From Rhizobium lusitanum (GTDB taxonomy: Bacteria > Pseudomonadota > Alphaproteobacteria > Rhizobiales > Rhizobiaceae), in contig NZ_CP050308.1 in the NCBI RefSeq assembly GCF_014189535.1, forward strand, positions 1,178,001 to 1,242,000: DNA of 64,000 bases, read 5' to 3'. This document shows positions 17,648 to 26,266 of the stretch, in pieces (the stretch's first letter is position 1; the number at the start of each line of letters is the position of its first letter). A program made the position numbers and the translations under genes. The notes beneath the pieces were generated by a model. The model worked only from the letters and a program-made list of their open reading frames with translations. It was not told where the DNA came from and did no database searches.

Positions 17648-18355
17648 TTAGGCGATTTTGCGCGCGCTGATCTTGCCCATCGGATGCAGGGAATGCACGC
17701 GGAATGGCCCACCGGTGCCCTCTTCCATCATCAGCGCGATGTTCGATACCGGCACCGGCTCGGCAAGCGCCGGCTCGAAAAAATCACGCAATACCTGCTC
17801 CATGCGCGCCATGTCGGCGGGATTGACCGTGCCGGTCAGCATCATATGGAAGCGGAATTCGTCCATGACATGCGGGTGACCCCAGCGGTGCAGATTGGCG
17901 AATTGCGTCGCCGAAAGGCCGTCCGGGTCGCTGCGTTCAATTTCCGCCTCGGTCAGCGGCGCGCGGTAGTGATCGAAGGCCTGCATCACCGACGCGGCGA
18001 GGAAATGCATTTGCTGGCAGGGCACCGACGGCACCAGGCCAAAAGCGCTGCCGAGGCGCGCGGCTTCCAGCCGTGGAATCTCGAAGGGCGAGAGCGTGCC
18101 GGAAAAGCGCATGAGATCGCGCAGCAGCCCAGCCTCGGACATATTCTGTGCCAGACGAAACGGCGCCTTCAATGTGCCATTGAAGCCGTAGCGGCGCGGC
18201 ACGGCGGTATGGAAAGCGATTTCGTGAATACCAAGCCCACGCGTGGCGGGCGGTTCAACCATCTCGCCGGAGTAGACATTGCGGCCGAGCCAATTCGCAG
18301 CCACGAGCGTCAGCGGATCGCTCGCGGACGGCGTGAAGCAAATGGCGTAGCGCAT
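17648..18355 (-). CDS. DUF1045 2H-phosphoesterase-like protein
   Basis: A 235-residue member of the DUF1045 family, related to two-histidine phosphoesterases and often found with phosphonate genes. The first expected motif H-x-T-L-K-x-P-F reads YGFNGTLKAPF, with asparagine (N59) at the usual histidine place; the second reads FRFHMMLTG with H170 kept. One of the two catalytic histidines is therefore missing in this copy. No phn genes are present. It lies 97 bp upstream of puuE on the same strand and may be co-transcribed with the allantoin operon. Function unknown. Confidence 0.8.
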   Translation of the reverse strand: MRYAICFTPSASDPLTLVAANWLGRNVYSGEMVEPPATRGLGIHEIAFHTAVPRRYGFNGTLKAPFRLAQNMSEAGLLRDLMRFSGTLSPFEIPRLEAARLGSAFGLVPSVPCQQMHFLAASVMQAFDHYRAPLTEAEIERSDPDGLSATQFANLHRWGHPHVMDEFRFHMMLTGTVNPADMARMEQVLRDFFEPALAEPVPVSNIALMMEEGTGGPFRVHSLHPMGKISARKIA

Positions 18356-18461
18356 AAAATCTCCTCCAGAGGGCGATAAATCGGCTGATCCAGCCGGTTG
18401 CCGATGGGCAAGGAGATAGGTGATTTGCGTGACAGATTGACGACCTGAACGCAGCTTATGT

Positions 18462-19646
18462 TCACCTTTTATGTGATGCCACTACAATATGGTTCGAAAG
18501 CGCAAAGCCCTGTGGCAGCTTGAAAGAACACGGAATCTCCGCCGCTTCCAGAACTGCCGCCTCAGCCAGACGATGTGCCAGGCCGAAGCTGACTTTGAAA
18601 CCGCCGGTGAGCGCGATCAGGCGCGGATGGTCCGGATGTACTCCTACCGTCGGGGCCCGATCGATCGCCTTCGGCCGCAGACCGGCCCAGCGCTCGACCA
18701 CCTCGGCATCGGCAAGAACCGGCGCCATCGCTCGGGCGGCGGCGAGCAGAGCGTCCAACTGACTATCCGTCGACGTCGGATCGTCAAAACGGTTCTCGCT
18801 GGTGCTTCCGATCGCCACCAGCCCGCCCTCATGCGGAACGATATAGAGCCCATCGCGGAAGATCACCGGCAGGCCAGCATCGACATCCGCCTTCAGCAAA
18901 GCCGCCTGGCCCTTGACCGGCTGGCCGAGGGTGGAATGGCGGCCGGGGGTCAAGCCGTCGAGTATCGGAAAGGAGCTGTGACCGGCGGAAAGAATGCAGC
19001 GGCCAAAATGAATGGCATCCTCGCGGGTCACCGCGATACCGTTATCCGGATCGATGCTCTCGATCTCCACTCCCTCGACAAGCCGAACATGTTTCGCCTT
19101 GCCGAGAAACCCGGCCAGCACCTTCAGCAAGGCGCGCGGCGCGACGCGGGCAGCGAGCGTGTCGAAAACAAACCCGCTTTCGCCGGCGGCGGCATCGATC
19201 CAGCCGTCGACAGGCGCAGCGTCCAGCACCTGCCAATGAAACCGCCGCTCGTTATGGTGCCAATGCGTCTCGGCGTCCTGCGAATGAGCAAGCGCGATCC
19301 TGTGCAGATGCGGCTTCGGCAAGGGAATGAGCCGGCCGGAACGACGATATCCGGCGGAAAGCCCGGTTGCCGCTTCAAGTGCAGCAATGTCACTCTCCAG
19401 AGCCACCAGCGCATCGAACTGAAATTGCTTCTTCTCCGACCATTTGTCAGGCATATGCGGCATCAGCGCGCCGAGCAGGCCGCCGCTAGCTCCGCTTCCC
19501 AATCGGGCGCTGTCGACGAGCAGCGTCTCGATGCCCAGTCGCTCCGCATGCACCGCCGCCCACAGGCCCATGATACCGCCGCCGACGATCAGAAGTTCGA
19601 CGGATGATTGACCGGCAGGCCCCGGAGGATTATCGGCTTTTCCCAT
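18462..19646 (-). CDS. FAD-dependent oxidoreductase, MnmC oxidase-domain homologue
   Basis: A flavoprotein of the DAO/GlcD fold with VELLIVGGGIMGLWAAVHAE near the N-terminus and a C-terminal GLRPKAIDRAPTVGVHP and LTGGFKVSFGLAH. In MnmC this domain (MnmC1) removes the carboxymethyl group from cmnm5U34 of tRNA. It lies head to head with the methyltransferase half (mnmD): the two ATG starts share the palindrome CATG at 19644-19647. A GTG at 19688 could lengthen it by 14 residues. Role as a separated MnmC1 is inferred from the pairing and length (about 394-408 residues, as in the fused protein). Confidence 0.8.
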   Translation of the reverse strand: MGKADNPPGPAGQSSVELLIVGGGIMGLWAAVHAERLGIETLLVDSARLGSGASGGLLGALMPHMPDKWSEKKQFQFDALVALESDIAALEAATGLSAGYRRSGRLIPLPKPHLHRIALAHSQDAETHWHHNERRFHWQVLDAAPVDGWIDAAAGESGFVFDTLAARVAPRALLKVLAGFLGKAKHVRLVEGVEIESIDPDNGIAVTREDAIHFGRCILSAGHSSFPILDGLTPGRHSTLGQPVKGQAALLKADVDAGLPVIFRDGLYIVPHEGGLVAIGSTSENRFDDPTSTDSQLDALLAAARAMAPVLADAEVVERWAGLRPKAIDRAPTVGVHPDHPRLIALTGGFKVSFGLAHRLAEAAVLEAAEIPCSFKLPQGFALSNHIVVASHKR

Positions 19647-20379
19647 GACAGATCCAGTTTCCGATCGGACGCACGCGGCCGAGACCACTGCAGTAAGCCA
19701 AGAGCTCGAATGGCGCGACGGCGATATGCCCTATTCGACCGCCTTTGGCGACCACTTTTATTGCCAGACCGACGGCCGGCTGGAATGCGGCCACGTCTTC
19801 CTTGCCGGTAATGGGCTGCCCTCACGCTGGGATGAACAGCAGAATTTCCTGATCGGCGAACTCGGCTTCGGCACCGGCCTGAATTTCTGCGAGACCTGGC
19901 GGCAATGGAAGCAGCATGGCGCGCCGAACTCGGAACTGCATTTCATGTCTTTCGAGCTTTACCCAATGCGCGCCGAGGAGATCGGCCGTGCGCTCACACG
20001 CTGGCCGGAGATCGACGCCGAGCGTCAGGGGCTTGTCGCCGCCTGGCCGGCAGAGCCGCACGGTATCGTCACGCTCACCCTTGATGCCCGCACGCGCCTC
20101 AGCGTCGTCTGTGGCCCGGCAATGGATGGCCTAAGCCAGGCAAAAGCAGGCTTTGACGCCTGGTATCTCGATGGCTTCGCGCCGTCGCGAAACGCCGATA
20201 TGTGGTCGCCGGAACTGATGCAGCTTCTTTATGAGAAGACCGCCCCCGGCGGCAGCTTCGCCACCTATGCCGCAGCCGGCTTCGTGCGCCGCAACCTGCA
20301 GGCGGCAGGCTTCACGGTCGAGCGCCGCAAGGGCTTTGCTGGCAAGCGCGAAATGCTCTGCGGCATCAAACAGGCTTAA
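19645..20379 (+). CDS. mnmD: tRNA (mnm5s2U34) methyltransferase MnmD
   Basis: SAM-dependent methylation of the aminomethyl group on uridine 34 of tRNAs. The 244-residue protein matches the MnmC2/MnmD domain: MPYSTAFGDHFYCQ, GELGFGTGLNFCETW (SAM motif I), FELYPM, WYLDGFAPSRNADMWSPELM (acidic active-site loop) and FATYAAAGFVRRNLQAAGF. It is a stand-alone methyltransferase, not fused to the FAD domain. GGAGG at 19624-19628 is rather far (16 bases) from the ATG. It converges with the sensor-kinase gene, whose stop overlaps by 4 bp. Confidence 0.92.
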   Translation: MTDPVSDRTHAAETTAVSQELEWRDGDMPYSTAFGDHFYCQTDGRLECGHVFLAGNGLPSRWDEQQNFLIGELGFGTGLNFCETWRQWKQHGAPNSELHFMSFELYPMRAEEIGRALTRWPEIDAERQGLVAAWPAEPHGIVTLTLDARTRLSVVCGPAMDGLSQAKAGFDAWYLDGFAPSRNADMWSPELMQLLYEKTAPGGSFATYAAAGFVRRNLQAAGFTVERRKGFAGKREMLCGIKQA

Positions 20380-23300
20380 CTGCGGGAACGTTCCGTCTTA
20401 AGCACGTCGTCGCCGAGCCAGCGGCGAACCTTGGCCTCCAGCAATTCCGGGCTGATCGGCTTCGACATGTAATCGTCCATGCCGGCCTCCAGGCACATAT
20501 CACGGTCGACATCGAGCGCATGGGCGGTAACACCGACGATCGGCACATGGCACCCCAGCCCAGCCTCCGCCTCCAGCTGCCTGATGGTGCGCGTCGCCTG
20601 ATGGCCGTTCATGACCGGCATCGAGACATCCATCATGATCAGCGATGGCCGCAGCTTAAGCCAAGCGTCCACGGCCTCCTGGCCATTCGGGACCACGAGG
20701 AAGCGCAGACCCGTGACCTGCAGGATCTGCGTAAAGACGATCTGGTTGACCTCATTGTCCTCAGCAACAAGGACATCGATGGCGCTGACGGGTCTTGCCG
20801 ATACATCCTGCTCGACAGCCCGGATGGCGGCCTCCGCTTCGGCCTCTATCGGCAATTGCGAGGTGACCGCAGTCGCATAGCTGGTCATCCTTTGCCGGCG
20901 CGCCATGCGCACGACATCGATGATGGTGCTGCGCAGTACATTGGCACGCACAGGCTTCATCAGATGCGCCTGGCCGTTCAGTGCGGCGAACTCCTTGTCG
21001 CTGCCGACGACATCCATGGATGTCAGAAAAATCAGCGAAATGGCCTCGAAGCGGGCATCAGCGCGAATGATGCGCGCCACCTCGTCGCCATTCATGTCCG
21101 GCATATGGTAATCAAGGATCACAGCATCGACCGGCACACCCATGTCGAAAGCCGTACGAAGAATGGCGAGCCCCGTTTTACCGTCCTCAGCGGCGTACCC
21201 GTCAAAGCCCCATTGCTGCAACTGCTCGCTCAAGATCCGACGGTTGATCTCGTTGTCATCGATGACCAGAATGGCGGCGCCCTTGACATTGACCGGCACC
21301 GCGCGCGGTTCACTGCGCACCACTGCCGGCGGCATGGGCAGATGCACGGTGAAGACCGAGCCCTTGCCCCATTCGCTGTCGACGTCGAGATAGCCGCCGA
21401 AGAGATCGACCAGCCCGGCGGTGATCGCAAGACCGAGACCCGTGCCTTCGTGGCGGCGTGTGGAGGAGGCGTCGACCTGCGAAAACTTCTCGAAAATGGA
21501 ATCGAGCTTCTCCTTGGAAATACCAAGGCCGGTATCCTCGACGCGAAGCGTCAGCATGACCTCGCCATTGTCGATCGGCTGGCTATCCACTTCGACCAGC
21601 ACATGGCCGCGCTCGGTGAACTTGATCGCATTGCCAAGGAGGTTGGTCACGATCTGGCGGAAGCGGCCTGCGTCCCCCAGCACCATGGCCGGCACACCGG
21701 GCGTGGCACGGACCAGAAGCTCGATGTCCTTTTCGGCGGCCGGCGACGACAGAAGCGTCGCAACATCCTCAACCGCTTCGGCCGGATCGAAAGCAGCCGT
21801 GCGCAAACGCATCTGCCCGGCATCGATCTTTGAGAAATCCAGAATATCGTTGATGATCGTCAAAAGCGCATTGCCCGACTTGACGATGATATCGATGAAG
21901 GTCTTCTGCCGGGCGTCGAGATCGGTCTTGGCCAGCAATTCCGCCATGCCGAGAACGCCGTTCATCGGCGTGCGGATTTCATGGCTCATATTGGCGAGGA
22001 ATTCGGATTTGGCCCGGTCGGCGGCTTCGCTGCGCGCCAACAGCAGCTGCAGTTCCGCCTCGCGCTTTTTCATCTCGGTGACGTCGGTCAGCACCACGGT
22101 CCAGCGGCGGCTCTCGCTCATCGTGGCTTCGAGCTGTATCCAGCGCTCAGCCGCCACCTGGAAGACCATCGAAACCGGCTTGTCCGCCGCCATGTTTTCG
22201 CGCCAGGCAAGCCGCAACGACTCCGGATCGGCACCGAAATCGCCGCGCGCAGCGCAATGATCAAAGGCGGCAGACCAGTGCTGGCCGACCTCCAGGCAAT
22301 TCGCGGGAACGCACAGCATGTCCGTCAGCGCGTCGTTCGCCAGCATGATGATGCCGTCCTGCAAGATCAGCAGCCCTTGCGACATGGCATGCGTCGCGTC
22401 CGTCATCAGATCGCCGAGACGTTCCAGCGCAAGATGCGCCTCGCTGATCTCCAGCTCCTGCTGGCGCACGGAGGAGATATCGGCATAGGTGACGAGCGTG
22501 CGGCCGTTCGAAATGCGGCGCGTATCCATGATAACGGATTTGCCATCGGCAAAGCTCGTCTCGGTCTGGAGATTTGGCCCGGCGTTGCGGGAAGCGTCCA
22601 TGCGCGCCTGGTAGATATCGTCGATACTGCCGGCATCGGCGCCGTAGCGACCAAGGTCGAAATTCCTGACGATCAGATCGCGAACAAGCCGGCCTTCGAA
22701 GCGCTCGTCCTTCGGGAAATCCCAGATGTCGTAAAAGGCATCATTGGTATATTCGATATTGCAATTGCTATCGTAGATCATCACGCCGATCGGCATGGAA
22801 CGGAGAATGCTCCCGAGATCCTGATGCAATGCCTCGGCGCGCGCCTGCGCCTCGATCAACTGCGTCTCGCGCAGCTTCAACACGGAAATATCGTTCATGG
22901 AGCCGACGACATAACGCTTGCCGTCGGAGGTGACGACGCGGTTGACGCGCGTCATGATCGGATGCGTCACATTCTGCCGGTCGACCACCTGGCCCTCGAA
23001 TGCGAGCGCATTCCCCTCGTTCAGCACCTGCTCGTTTTCAGCAAAATAGTCTTCAGCGCCGGTTTCGAACATCTCGTATTCTGTCTTGCCTAGCACCTCG
23101 GCACGGCTGAGCCCTGTGATCGCCGCATAGGCCTCGTTGGAATAGATCAGTCGATGACTGGCGTCGCGCACGAAGGAGGCAACCGGCAGGTCCTCGAGAA
23201 TGGTGCGATAAAGCCCGGTCTCATCGACGCTTCCATCTGGAATACTATCGCTCCCCACTGCGGAGGGCGAAACCGAAGGCATAGCCGGCGCATCGAGAAA

Positions 23301-23717
23301 TATGCCGAAGACATAGAGACGGTCTTCGGACGGTGAGAAGCTTTCGATCTGCACCCGCGACCGGACATGGCCCGTCGGATCAAAGCACAGCGCCGTCTCC
23401 TCGGACCCGAACACCAGTGCCCGGCGCTCCTTGTCCTCCCGGTCGACTTCCTCGCCGCTATCGAAGAGATCGCGGCTGCGATTGCCAATGAAATCGGAGA
23501 TATCGCGCCGGAAAAACCGCGCATAGGCCTGGTTGACGGCGACATAGCGCAGATCGCTGTTCTTGACATAAGCCGGCTGATCCAGATCGGCGATCCGGCG
23601 GCAGGCCAACTCCAGCAATTCACCGTCCGAGCTCAACAGCGGCCCTCTTTTCACCGTTCGCGTTAGTTTACTAAACCAAGGCTGTATCACAAAGCGCTTT
23701 AACAAGGCGTTAACCAT
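20376..23717 (-). CDS. hybrid sensor histidine kinase with multiple PAS and two receiver domains
   Basis: A 1113-residue soluble kinase; no transmembrane segment is visible. The first ~550 residues hold about four PAS-type sensor domains (signatures VAVNQAYARFF, LIYSNEAYAAITGL, IEYTNDAFYDIWDF, IIMLANDALTDML). A HisKA box follows (SHEIRTPMNGVLGMAEL, phospho-acceptor H579), then HATPase_c motifs NLLGNAIKFTERG, DTGLGISKEKL and GTGLGLAIT. Two receiver domains end the protein, with aspartates D869 and D1030. There is no HPt domain and no adjacent response regulator, so output must go through an unlinked phosphotransfer protein. It is divergent from the mttB-family gene. Confidence 0.92.
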   Translation of the reverse strand: MVNALLKRFVIQPWFSKLTRTVKRGPLLSSDGELLELACRRIADLDQPAYVKNSDLRYVAVNQAYARFFRRDISDFIGNRSRDLFDSGEEVDREDKERRALVFGSEETALCFDPTGHVRSRVQIESFSPSEDRLYVFGIFLDAPAMPSVSPSAVGSDSIPDGSVDETGLYRTILEDLPVASFVRDASHRLIYSNEAYAAITGLSRAEVLGKTEYEMFETGAEDYFAENEQVLNEGNALAFEGQVVDRQNVTHPIMTRVNRVVTSDGKRYVVGSMNDISVLKLRETQLIEAQARAEALHQDLGSILRSMPIGVMIYDSNCNIEYTNDAFYDIWDFPKDERFEGRLVRDLIVRNFDLGRYGADAGSIDDIYQARMDASRNAGPNLQTETSFADGKSVIMDTRRISNGRTLVTYADISSVRQQELEISEAHLALERLGDLMTDATHAMSQGLLILQDGIIMLANDALTDMLCVPANCLEVGQHWSAAFDHCAARGDFGADPESLRLAWRENMAADKPVSMVFQVAAERWIQLEATMSESRRWTVVLTDVTEMKKREAELQLLLARSEAADRAKSEFLANMSHEIRTPMNGVLGMAELLAKTDLDARQKTFIDIIVKSGNALLTIINDILDFSKIDAGQMRLRTAAFDPAEAVEDVATLLSSPAAEKDIELLVRATPGVPAMVLGDAGRFRQIVTNLLGNAIKFTERGHVLVEVDSQPIDNGEVMLTLRVEDTGLGISKEKLDSIFEKFSQVDASSTRRHEGTGLGLAITAGLVDLFGGYLDVDSEWGKGSVFTVHLPMPPAVVRSEPRAVPVNVKGAAILVIDDNEINRRILSEQLQQWGFDGYAAEDGKTGLAILRTAFDMGVPVDAVILDYHMPDMNGDEVARIIRADARFEAISLIFLTSMDVVGSDKEFAALNGQAHLMKPVRANVLRSTIIDVVRMARRQRMTSYATAVTSQLPIEAEAEAAIRAVEQDVSARPVSAIDVLVAEDNEVNQIVFTQILQVTGLRFLVVPNGQEAVDAWLKLRPSLIMMDVSMPVMNGHQATRTIRQLEAEAGLGCHVPIVGVTAHALDVDRDMCLEAGMDDYMSKPISPELLEAKVRRWLGDDVLKTERSRS

Positions 23718-23851
23718 ATTTTAGGCGCACAGAACGTCGTGTTCAGACTACTGACTATCCCAAAACGGTCACTCGCTGGTCGCAAACGACGGCAGCATCC
23801 GGCGCCGAACTCTGCCAAGAATCACATCCGGACAATGGCGGAGAAAGAGCG

Positions 23852-25438
23852 ATGAGCGACGACACAACGACGGCCGTGCACGAGACCGATACCGCGACCG
23901 TGCCGGCAGAACGCCGCCGCCGGACCGGAGGCCGCGGTGGCGAACGCAGCCGCAAACCGAGTGGTGCGAAGTACCTCAACCTCGTCAACAATCTCACTCA
24001 CACCGAGCTCCTGTCACCCGAGACACTGGACGATATTCACGAGACGTCGCTAACCATTCTCGAAGAGATCGGCATGGACATCATCCTGCCGGAAGCGCGC
24101 GAGCGCATGAAGGCGGCAGGTGCTGACGTCACCCCCGGCAGCGAGCGCGTCCGCTTCGATCGCGGCATGATCATGGAGTTGATCGCCTCCGTCCCATCGA
24201 CCTTCACGCTGCATGCCCGCAACCCGCTCCGAAACGTTGAGATCGGCGGCAAGAACCTCGTCTTCGCTCAGGTCGCCTCCGCCCCTTTCGTCGCCGACCG
24301 CGAGGGTGGCAGGCGGGCCGGCAATCAGGAGGATTTTCGCAAGCTGATCAAGCTTGCCCAATCCTACGACGTCATCCACATGACCGGCGGCTATCCGGTC
24401 GAACCCATCGATATCCACGCCTCGGTGCGCCATCTCGACTGCCTCTCCGACATCGTCAAGCTGACGGACAAGGCCTTTCATTGCTATTCCCTCGGCAAGC
24501 AGAGAAATCTCGACGGCATTGAGATCGCCCGCATCGGTCGCGGCATCAGCATGGAGCAGATGGAGCACGAGCCGTCGCTCTTTACCATCATCAACTCCTC
24601 CTCTCCCCTGCGCCTCGACGGGCCGATGCTCCAGGGCATCATCGAGATGTCGTCGCGGGGCCAGGTTGTGGTCATCACGCCCTTCACGCTGGCGGGCGCC
24701 ATGGCGCCGGTGACCATCGCCGGCGCGCTGGTGCAGCAGAATGCCGAAGCGCTCTGCGGCATCGCCTTCAGCCAGATGGTGCGCAAGGGCGCGCCGGTCA
24801 TGTATGGCGGCTTCACCTCGAATGTCGACATGAAGACGGGCGCGCCGGCCTTCGGCACCCCGGAATATATGAAGGCGGTGATCGCGGGCGGCCAGCTTGC
24901 CCGCCGCTATGGCATCCCCTACCGCACCTCCAACACCAACGCCTCCAATACGCTAGACGCACAGGCCGCCTACGAATCGGCGCTGTCGCTCTGGGCACTG
25001 ACCCAGGGCGGCGGCAATTTCGTGCTGCACGCCGCCGGCTGGAGCGAAGGCGGACTGACCGCTTCCTTCGAAAAATTCATCCTCGACGTGGACATGTTGC
25101 AAATGGTCGCCGAATTCCTGACGCCGCTGGATGTCAGCCAAGACGCGCTGGCGCTGGACGCTGTGCGCGATGTCGGCCCCGGCGGCCACTATTTCGGCAC
25201 GGCCCATACGCTCGCCCGCTATGAAACCGCCTTCTATTCACCCATCCTCTCGGACTGGCGGAACTACGAGACCTGGGCGGAAGCCGGCCGGCCGACGACG
25301 TATGATCACGCCAACCGCATCTTCAAGGAAACCCTTGCCCGTTACGAGCGTCCGCCGCTCGATCCGGCAATCGAGGAAGAACTCGACGCCTTCGTGACAA
25401 AGCGTAAGCAAGAAGGCGGCGTTCCGACTGATTTCTAG
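23852..25438 (+). CDS. MttB-family methyltransferase, non-pyrrolysine type
   Basis: A 528-residue member of the trimethylamine methyltransferase superfamily, whose characterised non-pyrrolysine members demethylate glycine betaine or related quaternary amines onto a corrinoid protein. Blocks include LLSPETLDDIHETSL, VASAPFVADREGGRRAG, ITPFTLAGAMAPVTIAGAL and GGFTSNVDMKTGAPAFGTPE. No in-frame TAG occurs, so pyrrolysine is not used. The first 40 residues are a basic, low-complexity extension (RRRRTGGRGGERSRK). No corrinoid protein or activator gene is adjacent. GGAGAAAGAG precedes ATG 23852. Substrate unknown. Confidence 0.88.
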   Translation: MSDDTTTAVHETDTATVPAERRRRTGGRGGERSRKPSGAKYLNLVNNLTHTELLSPETLDDIHETSLTILEEIGMDIILPEARERMKAAGADVTPGSERVRFDRGMIMELIASVPSTFTLHARNPLRNVEIGGKNLVFAQVASAPFVADREGGRRAGNQEDFRKLIKLAQSYDVIHMTGGYPVEPIDIHASVRHLDCLSDIVKLTDKAFHCYSLGKQRNLDGIEIARIGRGISMEQMEHEPSLFTIINSSSPLRLDGPMLQGIIEMSSRGQVVVITPFTLAGAMAPVTIAGALVQQNAEALCGIAFSQMVRKGAPVMYGGFTSNVDMKTGAPAFGTPEYMKAVIAGGQLARRYGIPYRTSNTNASNTLDAQAAYESALSLWALTQGGGNFVLHAAGWSEGGLTASFEKFILDVDMLQMVAEFLTPLDVSQDALALDAVRDVGPGGHYFGTAHTLARYETAFYSPILSDWRNYETWAEAGRPTTYDHANRIFKETLARYERPPLDPAIEEELDAFVTKRKQEGGVPTDF

Positions 25439-25583
25439 AGCGAAATCAATAGGGTTTGCGCATATTTTATGAACAAAATTTAATGTGGCGAGCACCTGAT
25501 TAGCCGCGACTTCGCCTCGTTTCCCGCCCAATTTCAACCTCGGCTTCGGCTGGGAGGCCTTTTGTTTTGGGAAAGGAATTTCA

Positions 25584-25907
25584 ATGTCTGTGCTTCGAAC
25601 CATAACCACTGCGGGCCTCATCGCGCTGACACTCGGCAGCGCGGCCGCCGCAACCACCACCACTGCCGCCGCTTCCGAGCGCGGTGCAATCTTCGGCGGC
25701 CTTGCTGCCGGCCTTGTCGGCGGCGCCCTTGTGGCAGAAGCCACCCGTCCGGCCTACCCGACTTATCCGGCCTACTATCGCTCCTATCCGGCCTATTACA
25801 ATGGTCCGGTTTATGAGCGGGTCTACGAGCGTCCGTACCATAGCTGCTACTGGTCGTGGCGGCATGACCGCTGGGGCCAGCCCTATCGTGTCGAGCTCTG
25901 CCGTTAG
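25584..25907 (+). CDS. small secreted glycine-zipper, Tyr/Pro-rich protein
   Basis: A 107-residue exported protein. The N-terminus is a signal peptide (LRTITTAGLIALTLGSAAAA, ending near residue 23), followed by a glycine-zipper-like helix (IFGGLAAGLVGGALVAEA) and a Tyr/Pro-rich stretch of PTYPAYYRSYPAYYNGP type. The end carries HSCYWSWRHDRWGQPYRVELCR, with a Cys pair, as in rhizobial small envelope proteins. AAGGAA precedes the ATG, and a strong terminator follows 29 bp after the stop, so it is a single-gene unit. No function is known. Confidence 0.75.
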   Translation: MSVLRTITTAGLIALTLGSAAAATTTTAAASERGAIFGGLAAGLVGGALVAEATRPAYPTYPAYYRSYPAYYNGPVYERVYERPYHSCYWSWRHDRWGQPYRVELCR

Positions 25908-25936
25908 GGCCAATCTGCCAATCCAGGGACCTGTTG

Positions 25937-25965
25937 ATGCCGCCGGGCTTCCGGCGGCATTTTTA
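25937..25965 (+). terminator. rho-independent terminator
   Basis: ATGCCGCCGG (25937-25946) pairs with CCGGCGGCAT (25951-25960) around GCTT, followed by TTTTATT. It ends transcription of the small secreted-protein gene. Confidence 0.9.
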
Positions 25966-26266
25966 TTGCGCCTGCGAATAAGCTTTCGCCCGTACCCCTT
26001 GACTTTAGCGGCGAATAGGACCAAATGCGCATCAGCTTTCACCTTCCGGCCGCCGCGTGAGCGTGCCCTGCGGGACTTTATGTACGCAAGAGAAGGACAA
26101 AAGCGCTTTTGAAATAAGACCGCGCCCAAGGCGGTCACATGCGCTGGAAAGCTTTTTTTCCAACTTACAAGTTCCCACTTCACGCGGGGTTCTTGACGCC
26201 AAAGACAGCCCGGATCGCATGGTGCGACCCGGCCTATTTGCTTTGGCGCCCCCGAAAGGTATTGAA
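25966..26266 (+). promoter_or_regulatory. leader region of the DEAD-box helicase gene
   Basis: About 300 bp without a convincing gene between the terminator and the helicase start. An in-frame extension of the helicase covers part of it but lacks helicase-like content. It contains a GACCGC-CCAAG-GCGGTC hairpin at about 26120-26136 and GGAAAGC followed by a T-run near 26147-26160, so a structured 5' leader is possible. Cold-type control, known for such helicases, is only an analogy. Confidence 0.35.

Noticed and set aside
23852..25438. Pyrrolysine-encoding MttB
   Set aside because: No in-frame TAG, and no pyrrolysine genes nearby.
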